Below the pieces are notes generated by a model, which was not told where the DNA came from, did no database searches, and saw only the letters and a list, made by a program, of their open reading frames with translations. A stretch of 64,000 nucleotides of DNA from an uncultured Eubacteriales bacterium (GTDB lineage Bacteria; Bacillota; Clostridia; Oscillospirales; Acutalibacteraceae): contig CAKUMQ010000005.1 of assembly GCA_934667845.1 (NCBI GenBank), positions 6,890 through 70,889 on the forward strand, given 5' to 3'. Shown here piece by piece: positions 18,913-27,574 of the stretch (its first letter is position 1; the number at the start of each line of letters is the position of its first letter). The position numbers and the translations under genes are program-made.

Positions 18913-20634
18913 TCAACGGACCGTGGTCAGCTTTTTCAGCTCATTGTTGAAGCCTTTTTCCACGGCGTCCAGAGCCGCGCTCTGCGCCATATTGCCGTTG
19001 GCGATCTCATACACATATTTGCTGAACCAGCCGGTAGCCACGCCCTCATCGTTGATCCCGTACCGGATGTTCGTATCGGTTGCCTCGCCGACGTTTCCGA
19101 GATAGGGCACGATATTCTTATGGCTGCGGAAGCTGCCGTAGATCAGCTCGGCGATCTCCCGGTTCTGCTTCCCCATTTTGGCATTGAACGTAGCCGCATA
19201 CCACTTATCCACATAGGATCGGGAGCTCTCCGCCCAGCCGCCGACAAAATTGCCCTCGGTCTCGCCGAAGATCGCATACAGAACCGTCGCCACTTCCTTC
19301 GGCTTTTTCACGCCTGCGGGAATCGAGGTGCCGCGCACGGACAGCGGGACCGCAAAGGAATAGCTGTCGCTTTTATTCCACTTGGGCAGCGGCAGCACGC
19401 CCATATTGTCCTTGACGCTCTGCTGCGTGTCGCTCGCGTTCATGCCGTACCAATAGTAGCCGTCGTTGAACGTCGCCACGGCAAACGCGGTCTGACCGTT
19501 CTTAAAGCTGTACAGCTTTTTCTCCATGTCGCCGTACAGGGCGTCGGCGACATTGCTGGGATTTCTGCCCAGCATTACCGTACCGGCTTTTACCAGGGAG
19601 GTATATTTATTCAGCACCTCCTGCGCCTTTGCGTTCCTGCCGTTGAAAAGAACGTTCATCTTGCTGTCGTATTTGAGCCAATCGGTACCGGCGGTGATCA
19701 GCATGGACTGGTACATCATCGCGCCGCCGTCCCAGCACGCCGTCATATCCGAACGGCTTTTGGCGCCGCGGTTGAACGCATCGCAGATCTTGGCAAATTC
19801 GTCCCACGTCCAGTTGCCGGACTTGTACAGCTGCCAGGGCGCGTTCGCATACTGGGGAGCAAATTCCTCAAGCAGCTTCTTATTGTAGACAACGACCGGC
19901 GCAAAGGTCATCTCTCCGCCGCCGTCATCCACCATAAACGCATAATAGGCGCCGTCGACCATACACGCCGTACCCCATGCGGGAAAGCAGGACTCATTGG
20001 ATTCGAAATCAATGGCTTTCAGTATGCTCAGATTCTGCAGCAGACCGGCGCGGTACCGGGAATAGAAGGAGCCCTGATCCTGCACCAGAATATCCGCCAT
20101 GGGCCGTCCCGCCAGCATGGAGTTGAGCAGACGGGTATCGCCGTTGCTCTCCATATCGCACTTGACGATCTCGATCTTGCAGTTGTACTTCTTTTCCACC
20201 ATGGCAAAGCCCTTGAGTGCTTTTGCCCACTCCGGATCGCTGGAGCTGGTGTTTGTCTGGGACAGCACCTGGAATTTGATGGTCCTTCCTTTCAGATCGG
20301 AGACCTTGCCGGACAGATCGACCTTGTCGATATCCTTCCGGGTGGCTGCCGTTACGCCGGGCAGGGTCACTGCGGGCTTGGATGCCGTCGTCGCCGGCTT
20401 GCGGGTGATCACAGTTCCCGTCGTACCGCCGGTCACGCTGCCGGTGGTCGATCCGTCGGGAAGCACGGTGGGCGCAGCGGGATCCTCCGGTACGGATTCG
20501 CTTGCCTCCGCAGAAGCGGACGAATTTTCAGAGTCCTCCGGCGCGGATCCTGCCGGTTTTTCCGAACACGCCGTCAGGAATGCGAGCACCAGTGACAGCG
20601 TCAAAAGCCATGCCCACACTTTTTGAACTTTCAT
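18913..20634 (-). CDS. Extracellular solute-binding protein, family 1 (lipoprotein)
   Basis: A 573-residue lipoprotein sugar-binding protein (lipobox FLTAC, Cys23), anchored outside the membrane. The ATG at 20634 has AAGGAG seven bases upstream. A Ser/Thr-rich linker spans about 25-95; the mature domain begins with TIKFQVLSQTN and continues with typical features such as YNKKLLEEFA and SGNWTWDEFAKICDAF. It is the first gene after the wall-anchored CBM protein and most likely feeds the permeases at 12059-13998, from which it is separated by the NHL, YIP1 and DUF5696-like genes. The ligand is inferred to be an oligosaccharide. Confidence 0.92.
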   Translation of the reverse strand: MKVQKVWAWLLTLSLVLAFLTACSEKPAGSAPEDSENSSASAEASESVPEDPAAPTVLPDGSTTGSVTGGTTGTVITRKPATTASKPAVTLPGVTAATRKDIDKVDLSGKVSDLKGRTIKFQVLSQTNTSSSDPEWAKALKGFAMVEKKYNCKIEIVKCDMESNGDTRLLNSMLAGRPMADILVQDQGSFYSRYRAGLLQNLSILKAIDFESNESCFPAWGTACMVDGAYYAFMVDDGGGEMTFAPVVVYNKKLLEEFAPQYANAPWQLYKSGNWTWDEFAKICDAFNRGAKSRSDMTACWDGGAMMYQSMLITAGTDWLKYDSKMNVLFNGRNAKAQEVLNKYTSLVKAGTVMLGRNPSNVADALYGDMEKKLYSFKNGQTAFAVATFNDGYYWYGMNASDTQQSVKDNMGVLPLPKWNKSDSYSFAVPLSVRGTSIPAGVKKPKEVATVLYAIFGETEGNFVGGWAESSRSYVDKWYAATFNAKMGKQNREIAELIYGSFRSHKNIVPYLGNVGEATDTNIRYGINDEGVATGWFSKYVYEIANGNMAQSAALDAVEKGFNNELKKLTTVR

Positions 20635-20752
20635 ATACTTCTCCTTATATGATAAAGTAGTGGTTTTCAGCGTTTTCCCGGGACGCGGGCGGCACAAAAG
20701 CGGCGGGACGCCTGATTCTCATCGGTCCGTCTGCCCCCGGTATCAACAGGAA

Positions 20753-20792
20753 GGGGCGTAGTGCGGCAATTGGCCTTGCGACACTACGCCTC
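20753..20792 (-). terminator. Hairpin after the wall-anchored CBM gene
   Basis: GGCGTAGTG (20755-20763) pairs with CACTACGCC (20782-20790), with further pairing inside the loop. It lies 12 bases past the stop of the surface protein gene. The tract after it is not T-rich, so it may only partly stop transcription and set a lower level for the downstream genes. Confidence 0.55.
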
Positions 20793-20803
20793 TTCGGGAA
20801 CGA

Positions 20804-23188
20804 TTACCGCTGTACGCTGCGTTTTCGGGAAACAAACAGAACCGCCAGGGAGAACGCCGCAGAGAGCGCCAGCAGAACAAAGGCTGTCACGCTGACCGTC
20901 TCGCCGGTATCCGGATTTTGGGAGTTGTCCTCAGAGTCGGTGCCGCCGTCGGAAACGGTGTTGTCGCCGGAGCCGGCGTCACTGTCGGAGCCGGCGTTAT
21001 CATCGGAGCTTTCGCTGCCGATGCTGGCTTCCGCTTCGTCCATTGCCGCCTGCAGAGCCGCGATCATCGCGTCGATCTCCTCCTGGGTAAACTCATCCTG
21101 ATCGAGCAGAGCCTCCGCCGCTGCCAGAGTATCGCTCAGCTTTTTCGCCGCAGCCGCGGAATAATCGCCCTCCATGCTGCCCGCCTTGCCCACCAGGGTG
21201 CGCAGAGCGGCGGCATTCGGGTTGACGGTGAAGGTGAAGTCCGCATAGGTCTCCGGATCCGCAGCCAGCGCCGCGCGCACCACCACGGTGGTACCCTTGG
21301 TCGCCGTCACATATACGCTCTGCAAAGCCGCCGTCTTCTGCTCCTCTGCGGACAGCTCCTCCGCAGGCTCGATCTTTGCCTCGCCGCTCTGCACGGTCCA
21401 CACAACCGTCTTGTCGGCGAACTTGTCGCTGATATGGGCGTTGAGCAGCGCCTTGCGGCCGTTGAGCACGGTCGCCGCAGCGGCAGCCTCCGAACCGGCT
21501 TCATAGGTTATGTAAAAATCGGGGGTGATGTACTTCGTCAGCGAGAGGTTATCAAAAGCCAGCTGATACTCAACCCTGCCGTCGCCGCAGAAGATCCAGC
21601 GGTGATCGCCTTCGAGATCGCTTTCCTTGACCTCCCACGTCCACTCAAGCGTCGCCCAGCCGCCGGAATCCTGATCGAACCAATAGTCGCCGAGCGTGTA
21701 GCCGTAGTTGCCGTAGTCATTTACGATAAAGGAGTTGGCATCCTGTGCGCCGTCGGAACGGATGCGGAAACGGGACTGGGGCTGCACATCGGCGGTCAGC
21801 CCATCCTTGATCAGGCTGTACTGAACTCTCAGCGTGTACATACCGGCGCCCGCCTTCTTGACCAGCGGATAGATGTCATAGGCGGGAGAATACCACTCAC
21901 CCCCGCTGCGATTCCGCATGACAACGGACTGGCTGCTGCCGTCCGCGCCGTGGGCGGTGTCCAGTTCGACGGAACCGTTGACGCCGCCGGTGAAGCCGAA
22001 CCAGCCGGAATCGCTCAGATCGGTGATCCCCTCCAGAGTGGAATCCGCCTCGGGGATCAGATTGCCGCCGTCGTATTCATAGTCGGAATCGTCCTCCTCT
22101 TTGATCAGGGACACGTCGTCGATCCAGATATTGGCGCTCTCCGGAATGTCGCAGACCGTCGGCTCCCACGAAGTGCCCTTCGCCAGATCCTCAGCGGTGA
22201 CGACAAAGGTCATTTTGCATTTCGTCCATGTGTCCTTCACAAGCGGCGTCTGCACGGCAAGACCGCAATTCTGGTTGCCGCCCTCCTCAAAGCGCTCGGA
22301 AACAAACGAGGGATTCTCTTCATTCTTTGTAACGCCGTTAATGCGCAGAACATAGCTGTGATAGGGGGCATCGGTGTCCGACCGGACCCACGCCGTCAGC
22401 GTATAGGTCGCGGCGCCGTTTTCCCGGATAAAGGGCAGAATATCCTTGGTGGGCGAGGTCCACGCAAAGGACCGGTTATAGGTTTTCAGCGAATGGGAGC
22501 CGGAATGCGCCACGGCGGTATCAATTTCCATCTGCAGATCGCCGCCGAATTTCGTCCAGCCGGGAACCTCGGTGCTTTCCTCAAAGTCATACCGATAGGT
22601 CAGCTTATTCTTGACGATCGCAAGATCGTCGATCCACATGGTGTAGTTGTTGACGCTGTTCGCGGGGCACAGCGCCCAGTTGGCGCTCTCCGCCGCGATA
22701 TCCTCCGCAGTCACGTTGACGGTAAAAGCGTACTCTGTCCAGGTATTGGCGGCGATCACCGCCTCGCCCGTGATGTAGTTGCCGTCATTTTCGTTGGCAA
22801 AGCTCACGGTCGAACCGTTGGTGCGGATCCGGATCTGGTTGTTGCCCGCCGTCTCGGCATAGCGCCACAGGCGGATGGTGTACTCACCGGCGCCGCCCGC
22901 CTTGATAACGGGATAGATATTCAGCTGCGGAGAATCCCATGCCTCGGTCGCCGAGGCTTTCAGGGAGTTTGTGCCGCCGTGCGCCTTTTGGCTGTCGATC
23001 GACAGAGCCGCCTGCCAGATGGCGCTCCAGCCGGTAGCAGAGGCATCGGACACGCCCTCAAATGTGGTGTCGACCGTCCACTGATCCTCCGCTGCGGCGG
23101 CAAACAGACCGACGCCCAGAATGCTCAGCAGCACCGCAGCTATCGACAGCACGCTGAGACCGACCTTGAAACACTTACTGTTTTTCAT
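20804..23188 (-). CDS. Wall-anchored surface protein with three CBM-like modules
   Basis: A 794-residue exported protein. It has a signal peptide (to about 33), then three similar modules of 155-180 residues (about 35-190, 197-365, 377-555), each with a pattern like SxxxAHGGxxSLK and AWDSPxxxIxPxI, typical of CBM4/9-type carbohydrate-binding domains. A bacterial Ig-like region (about 556-655) and a helical FIVAR-like segment (about 657-725) follow, then an acidic Ser/Asp/Gly linker, the sortase signal NPDTGE, a hydrophobic helix and a basic tail. AGAAGG precedes the ATG. It has no catalytic signature and probably holds the glycan at the cell wall for the enzymes and importers encoded downstream. 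Confidence 0.88.
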   Translation of the reverse strand: MKNSKCFKVGLSVLSIAAVLLSILGVGLFAAAAEDQWTVDTTFEGVSDASATGWSAIWQAALSIDSQKAHGGTNSLKASATEAWDSPQLNIYPVIKAGGAGEYTIRLWRYAETAGNNQIRIRTNGSTVSFANENDGNYITGEAVIAANTWTEYAFTVNVTAEDIAAESANWALCPANSVNNYTMWIDDLAIVKNKLTYRYDFEESTEVPGWTKFGGDLQMEIDTAVAHSGSHSLKTYNRSFAWTSPTKDILPFIRENGAATYTLTAWVRSDTDAPYHSYVLRINGVTKNEENPSFVSERFEEGGNQNCGLAVQTPLVKDTWTKCKMTFVVTAEDLAKGTSWEPTVCDIPESANIWIDDVSLIKEEDDSDYEYDGGNLIPEADSTLEGITDLSDSGWFGFTGGVNGSVELDTAHGADGSSQSVVMRNRSGGEWYSPAYDIYPLVKKAGAGMYTLRVQYSLIKDGLTADVQPQSRFRIRSDGAQDANSFIVNDYGNYGYTLGDYWFDQDSGGWATLEWTWEVKESDLEGDHRWIFCGDGRVEYQLAFDNLSLTKYITPDFYITYEAGSEAAAAATVLNGRKALLNAHISDKFADKTVVWTVQSGEAKIEPAEELSAEEQKTAALQSVYVTATKGTTVVVRAALAADPETYADFTFTVNPNAAALRTLVGKAGSMEGDYSAAAAKKLSDTLAAAEALLDQDEFTQEEIDAMIAALQAAMDEAEASIGSESSDDNAGSDSDAGSGDNTVSDGGTDSEDNSQNPDTGETVSVTAFVLLALSAAFSLAVLFVSRKRSVQR

Positions 23189-23305
23189 TGTTTTACCCTT
23201 CTTTCCGAAAAATGGGGGAACCTGCTTTGAGCCGCTTTTTACCGGCTCTGCTCAACCCATGGGTACCACGCTCCTCTCGCTGACGCGCCAATAAAACAAC
23301 CGGAT

Positions 23306-23321
23306 CCGTTTTACCAAACGG
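23306..23321. promoter_or_regulatory. Inverted repeat between AraC gene and surface protein gene
   Basis: CCGTTT and AAACGG are separated by four bases, just after the AraC-type gene and upstream of the surface protein gene. It could be an operator or the stem of a weak terminator; no T tract follows on the minus strand. No good sigma-A promoter is visible in 23189-23326. Confidence 0.35.
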
Positions 23322-23326
23322 TCTGT

Positions 23327-24235
23327 TTACAAGGCGGCAGAGTCTCTGTACTTCTTGGGCGTTACACCGTACGCCTTGAGAAATTTATCGTGAAAGCTGG
23401 CGGAAGTGGGAAAGCCTACCTTCTCTGCAACGGTGCGTATACTGTAATCGGTATCCAGCAGCAGATGCTCTGCGTAATTCAACCGGACAATGGTAATATA
23501 CTCCTTCGGCGGAAACCCGGTCACTCTCTTGAACGCCACCCGGAAATTCGACAGGCTCATATTGCATTCCCGCGCCAGCTCCTCCACACGCATGCTTGCC
23601 GCACCGTCGCTGTGTACGCGCTGATTGATCTTTTCCACAATCTCCACGATGCCGTGTATATACTCGTTTTTCCCCTTGGAGGCTCTGGCGACAGCCTGTT
23701 CGACCTCCAGATCCGCCATATACAAAAGCAGCTCATACAGCAGCGTGGCGCACAGCTCCTTTTTGTGACGGCTCGCCCGGACGACCGCTTTATCCAGGCG
23801 TGTCACAATGCCGTACATCTCCGGGTGCTCTTCCTTTTTGAACAGACCGAAAGCCTTGATCTCCTCCGAAAGCAGCCTCCTGAGCGCCATAATGTTCGAA
23901 AATTCCGTCTGTAAAAACAGTTTGTACGGCTCGACATACAGATAGCTCCAAACGCACTGCTCTTTCTCGTCTGCTACCGAATAATGCGGCTGATACGGGA
24001 ACACCACCTGAATGTCGCCCGGCTCAAAGCGGTAGACATGCTTATCCAGATAAAACGAGCCGGTTCCGCTCAGGCAGAGCGCAATTTCTATACAATTGTG
24101 AAAGTGTAATCGGTTCACCTTGGTGTCGCATAGCGTCCAGACGTTCCGGCAGATCGCATCCGTGCCGTCGCTGCCGGGAGAGCAAAAGCCGCTGAAATAG
24201 GACGGCAGGCTTTCATTGACCAACTCGTGTTCCAT
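23327..24235 (-). CDS. AraC-family transcriptional regulator
   Basis: A 302-residue sugar-responsive type regulator. The N-terminal half is a cupin-like sensing domain (HFHNCIEIALCLSGTG, then FEPGDIQVVFPYQPH). The C-terminal 100 residues hold the two HTH motifs of the AraC family (VEELARECNMSLSNFRVAFKR and SIRTVAEKVGFPTSASFHDKF). The ATG at 24235 has GGGA nine bases upstream; an in-frame TTG at 24277 is an alternative start with no visible ribosome site. It is the first gene of the glycan locus and most likely controls it. Transcription probably starts from the promoter at 24422-24451. Confidence 0.9.
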   Translation of the reverse strand: MEHELVNESLPSYFSGFCSPGSDGTDAICRNVWTLCDTKVNRLHFHNCIEIALCLSGTGSFYLDKHVYRFEPGDIQVVFPYQPHYSVADEKEQCVWSYLYVEPYKLFLQTEFSNIMALRRLLSEEIKAFGLFKKEEHPEMYGIVTRLDKAVVRASRHKKELCATLLYELLLYMADLEVEQAVARASKGKNEYIHGIVEIVEKINQRVHSDGAASMRVEELARECNMSLSNFRVAFKRVTGFPPKEYITIVRLNYAEHLLLDTDYSIRTVAEKVGFPTSASFHDKFLKAYGVTPKKYRDSAAL

Positions 24236-24421
24236 CAATTTTATTCCCACTTTCGAAACTTCTTTTGTTTCCGTCAAACACCGACGCTCACATCCGGCCT
24301 CTGCCGTCGGCAGGCAGCCGGGATCCGCCGCCCTGCGCGCTTTACGTCCCGCAGCTCCCCGGGCACCGACAAAGCAGCCAAGGCAAAGAAATGAATAAAA
24401 CCGAGAAAACCTCTTGCTGAA

Positions 24422-24451
24422 ATTTTATCATATTCACCAGCCAAATAACAA
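24422..24451 (-). promoter_or_regulatory. Candidate sigma-A promoter of the AraC gene
   Basis: On the minus strand TTGTTA is followed after 18 bases by TAAAAT, with a TG one base before the -10 box. The stretch 24236-24658 otherwise holds only this promoter, an untranslated leader of about 180 bases and the terminator at 24588-24617. Confidence 0.55.
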
Positions 24452-24587
24452 TCCACTTTTCGTTCAAAAAAGCACAGAAAACGCCGTAATGTGCGTGATC
24501 AAAATCAGTACATACTCAGTATGGTAATGGCGGGTCATGATCCGCATACCAAAAAACGGAAGAAGGCCGGGATCTTCGGGCAAAACA

Positions 24588-24617
24588 AAAAAGCGCCGTA
24601 AGGCTACGGCGCTTTTT
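24588..24617. terminator. Bidirectional intrinsic terminator
   Basis: GCGCCGTA and TACGGCGC form an eight-base stem with a four-base loop, flanked by A and T runs. It ends the nusA operon on the minus strand and insulates the AraC promoter. Confidence 0.88.
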
Positions 24618-24658
24618 GCTTTGTATCGTTATTCTCCGCTGCCTTAAGTCAGGCGGCT

Positions 24659-25087
24659 TTATTTCAGACAGTAAACGGCAGCGGCGTCCTCCCGGATACG
24701 GGCGGATGATACATGCCGGATCCAGTCCTTTATTTTTCGAAAGGTGCGCTCCCGCTCCCTTCCTGCCATATCCGGGAGCCAAAGACGGCAGATGTGCAGC
24801 CCGTCATCGGTTTTCCCGAATTTTTCTATTCTGAGAAACGAAAACGGGTTGGCGATCCCGCAGGGAGAGATCGGCCGCACGTCTCCCGTATAGGGCAGGG
24901 CATCCGTATTCCGATGCGCGATCAGCGCGATCTGCACCTCGTCCTCCCCGTCGGGAGCGCCGCACTCCTGCTCATCCGTCTGCAAAAGATAGATCGAGCA
25001 GGCACACTCCCGCAGGATAAACGCATACAGCTCCGCTTCCTTTTCACCGGAAATCAGAACATAGACCTGTCTTGCCGCAACGCGCAT
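24659..25087 (-). CDS. Small protein of unknown function at the end of the nusA operon
   Basis: A 142-residue soluble protein that I do not recognise. It has no signal peptide or membrane segment, is mixed alpha/beta by eye, and carries several Cys residues (CACS near 28, EC near 42). The ATG has GAGGAG six bases upstream and lies 15 bases past the ribF-HAD stop, so it belongs to the same transcript; the terminator at 24588-24617 follows it. A conserved ILRECACSIYLLQTDE stretch reads like a buried strand pair. A role linked to flavin or translation is possible only by position. Confidence 0.7.
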   Translation of the reverse strand: MRVAARQVYVLISGEKEAELYAFILRECACSIYLLQTDEQECGAPDGEDEVQIALIAHRNTDALPYTGDVRPISPCGIANPFSFLRIEKFGKTDDGLHICRLWLPDMAGRERERTFRKIKDWIRHVSSARIREDAAAVYCLK

Positions 25088-25102
25088 ATTTTCTCCTCAC
25101 TT

Positions 25103-26674
25103 TCACCCAAGCAGTGGCAAAAGCTCTGTCAGCGCAGCAATGCGCATTACCCCCGGCGGGTCGGCGTGCTGTCCGTGCACATCGATATACACCGGGCGCA
25201 TACCGCCGTTTTGCGCGCCCTGTATGTCGTTGACCGGGTGATCGCCGACATACAGGCAGGCATGGGGCGGAACGCCGAGACGGGCGGCGGCACGGCGAAA
25301 CAGTTCGCCGTCCGGCTTGTGGACCCCCTCATCGCCCGAAACGACCACGAGATCGACGAGCGGACGCAGCCCGGACACGTCAACCTTACGGTTTTGCATC
25401 TGAGAGTTACCGTTGGTGATGATACCGAGGCGCAGCCCACGGCGGCGCAGCTCGGTCAGCACAGTGACAGTGTCGGGAAACAGCGCGACATAATCGGGAA
25501 AGCGCCGCCGCGCAATTGCCGTCAGTGTGTCGGCATCGACACCGTCGGGCCAGTCCCACTCCCGCAGAAACGGAGCAAAATAGCTCTCATAGCTCCTGAT
25601 ATACCCACCGTTGTTCTCGCACATCATGCGGTGAGCGCGCTCATGGCGCACACTGTCATCCCAGTCAGGAAAATACCGCATGAGCAAGGCATAGGCGAAC
25701 CGCTCAAAGGCGATGCGGCGGTCGTGCAGCGTATCGTCAAAGTCGAATAACACCGCACGGACAGCGGAATCGGACGGATCACCGGACAGCAGCTGCCGCG
25801 CCTGCTCGCCGTTTTGGTGGACGGCGGCACTCAGCTCCTCGAGCGAATCAAATGACTGCTCGGGGCGCAGAAAAAACAGCGGCGAGACCGAAATGCTCTT
25901 GCCGTAGAGATCCTCATTGACGTCCGGCAGCCACGTCTCCGCAAGTGGCGCGGCGGCGGTGTGCACCGTCGGGCGAATGCCGATATTTGTCACGCCGAAC
26001 GTGGTCTGACCGTCCACCAGCACCGCCGAGGCATAGACTCCGCGCCGCGGCAGCGGACGGTCAGCGGGAAACGACTGGTTGAGCGTCGGAAAGCCGAGCC
26101 GCCGCCCGAGCTGAAACCCGTGTTCGACCGGCGCAGTCAGCGTATAAGGGTAGCCAAGCAGGCGCGCCGCCTCCTGCATCTCCCCCGCCGCGATGGCATC
26201 GCGGATGCGGGAGGAGCTGACCGGCGCCCCGTCAGCCATAACGGCGGGCACAGCCGTAACGGCGATGCCCCGCTCGGCACAGAGCGTGCGCAGTGTCTCC
26301 ACGTCGCCGGCGCGATCCTTGCCGAAGCGGTAGTTAAACCCGCAGCAGACGGCGCACGCGCCGAGCAGACGGCACAATACGATATCGACAAACTGCTGCG
26401 GCGTCAATTCGCGCAGCAGGGACAGATCAGCGCGGATGAGATCGTCGATCCCGATCTGCGCGAGCTTCTGCTCCTCCTCCTCTGCCGAAAGCAGCGGAGC
26501 CGCCGCCTTCGGCACATGGGTGATCGTCAGCACCGCCGCGCGCTCATCGCCGTCCAGCGTGTGGGACAGCACGGCACGATGGCCGATATGCAGACCGTCA
26601 AACACGCCGAGCGCGACCCGCCGCCTGGCAGCGGGCAACGGACGGAACAGAGACTCCAATGTATAAATAGGCAA
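25103..26674 (-). CDS. ribF: RibF (riboflavin kinase/FAD synthetase) fused to a HAD phosphatase
   Basis: A 523-residue fusion. Residues 1-290 are bifunctional RibF: the adenylyltransferase motif GVFDGLHIGH (23-32), SSSRIRDAI, and the riboflavin kinase motifs GFPTLN (194-199) and NIGIRPT. Residues 305-523 are a complete HAD-type hydrolase with DFDDTLHD (nucleophile Asp311, acid Asp313), ITNGN, HKPDGELF and VGDHPVNDIQGA. RibF alone is about 310 residues. The start is a TTG at 26674 with GGGGGAGG eight bases upstream; it follows truB by 18 bases. The phosphatase part may act on a flavin precursor or on FMN; its substrate cannot be read from sequence. No frameshift is needed, so the fusion looks real. 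Confidence 0.93.
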   Translation of the reverse strand: MPIYTLESLFRPLPAARRRVALGVFDGLHIGHRAVLSHTLDGDERAAVLTITHVPKAAAPLLSAEEEEQKLAQIGIDDLIRADLSLLRELTPQQFVDIVLCRLLGACAVCCGFNYRFGKDRAGDVETLRTLCAERGIAVTAVPAVMADGAPVSSSRIRDAIAAGEMQEAARLLGYPYTLTAPVEHGFQLGRRLGFPTLNQSFPADRPLPRRGVYASAVLVDGQTTFGVTNIGIRPTVHTAAAPLAETWLPDVNEDLYGKSISVSPLFFLRPEQSFDSLEELSAAVHQNGEQARQLLSGDPSDSAVRAVLFDFDDTLHDRRIAFERFAYALLMRYFPDWDDSVRHERAHRMMCENNGGYIRSYESYFAPFLREWDWPDGVDADTLTAIARRRFPDYVALFPDTVTVLTELRRRGLRLGIITNGNSQMQNRKVDVSGLRPLVDLVVVSGDEGVHKPDGELFRRAAARLGVPPHACLYVGDHPVNDIQGAQNGGMRPVYIDVHGQHADPPGVMRIAALTELLPLLG

Positions 26675-26692
26675 GGGCGATCCTCCCCCTTT

Positions 26693-27574
26693 TTACGGAA
26701 ACAGTCTGCCGACAGTCAGCGAGCCGTCAGCAGGAACTCCAAGCCCCAAAAAGTGCCGGTCGGGCGCATAGACCCGCACGGTACCGGCAACGGGCTGATG
26801 CAGACGGGTCAGCTCCAGCGCGCCGCCGTTGGCAAACCGGCGCGCCTGCTTTTCGGTAACGATCACCGCCGCATAGCCCGAAAACAGCGTCTCTGTCGGG
26901 ATCAGGCGGGCAGTGAGCGCCCCCTCCTCCGCCAGCGCGCGCGCCCGGTCAAGCGTCAGGCAGTCGCCGAGCGTAAAGCCCGCCGCTTCGGTGCGCCGCA
27001 GCGCCGTCATGACGGCGGAGGTGCCGAGTGCGCGCGCCAGATCGTCGCAGAGCGAACGGATATAGGTGCCCTTTGAACAGGCACAGTCAATGGTTGCCTC
27101 GCGGGTCGACGGGTCAAAATTCAGCAGCGTCAGCGTGTGTATCGTGACCGGCCGGGCGGGACGCTCCACCTCGATGCCGCGGCGCGCCAGCTCATACAGC
27201 CGCACCCCGTTTTGGCGCAGCGCCGAGGTCATCGGCGGGGTCTGCATGATCTCCCCGCGAAACGCGGGCAGCGCCGCCAAAATCGCCTCGCGGGTCGGCA
27301 CGGGACCGCCGGTCTCGGTGACATGCCCCCAGATATCCAGCGTATCGCTTTTAAGCCCGAAACGGAGCGTGGCGGTATAGCGCTTATCATGCACCGGCAG
27401 CCAGTCGAGTGCACGGGTGGCGTTCCCCACCAAAACAGGAAGCACGCCGGTCGCCATCGGATCCAGCGTACCGGCGTGTCCTACCTTTTTCTCCTGACAA
27501 AGCCGACGCAGCACGGCGCAGCAGGAAAACGACGTCATGTCGGCGGGCTTGTCCAGACATAAGATACCGTTCAT
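26693..27574 (-). CDS. truB: tRNA pseudouridine(55) synthase
   Basis: A 293-residue enzyme that makes pseudouridine 55 in the T loop of tRNAs. The catalytic motif GHAGTLDPMATG with its Asp is near residue 40, and the conserved KRYTATLRFG and SKGTYIRSLCDDLA blocks follow; a PUA-like C-terminus is present. The ATG at 27574 overlaps the nrnA stop by four bases (ATGA), with GGAG eight bases upstream, so a longer frame was rejected. Its position between the rbfA-nrnA pair and ribF matches the classic Firmicutes operon. Confidence 0.97.
   Translation of the reverse strand: MNGILCLDKPADMTSFSCCAVLRRLCQEKKVGHAGTLDPMATGVLPVLVGNATRALDWLPVHDKRYTATLRFGLKSDTLDIWGHVTETGGPVPTREAILAALPAFRGEIMQTPPMTSALRQNGVRLYELARRGIEVERPARPVTIHTLTLLNFDPSTREATIDCACSKGTYIRSLCDDLARALGTSAVMTALRRTEAAGFTLGDCLTLDRARALAEEGALTARLIPTETLFSGYAAVIVTEKQARRFANGGALELTRLHQPVAGTVRVYAPDRHFLGLGVPADGSLTVGRLFP

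Noticed and set aside
20918..23230. 770-codon plus-strand open frame
   Set aside because: Antisense to the wall-anchored CBM protein; low-complexity valine/glycine start and no ribosome site.
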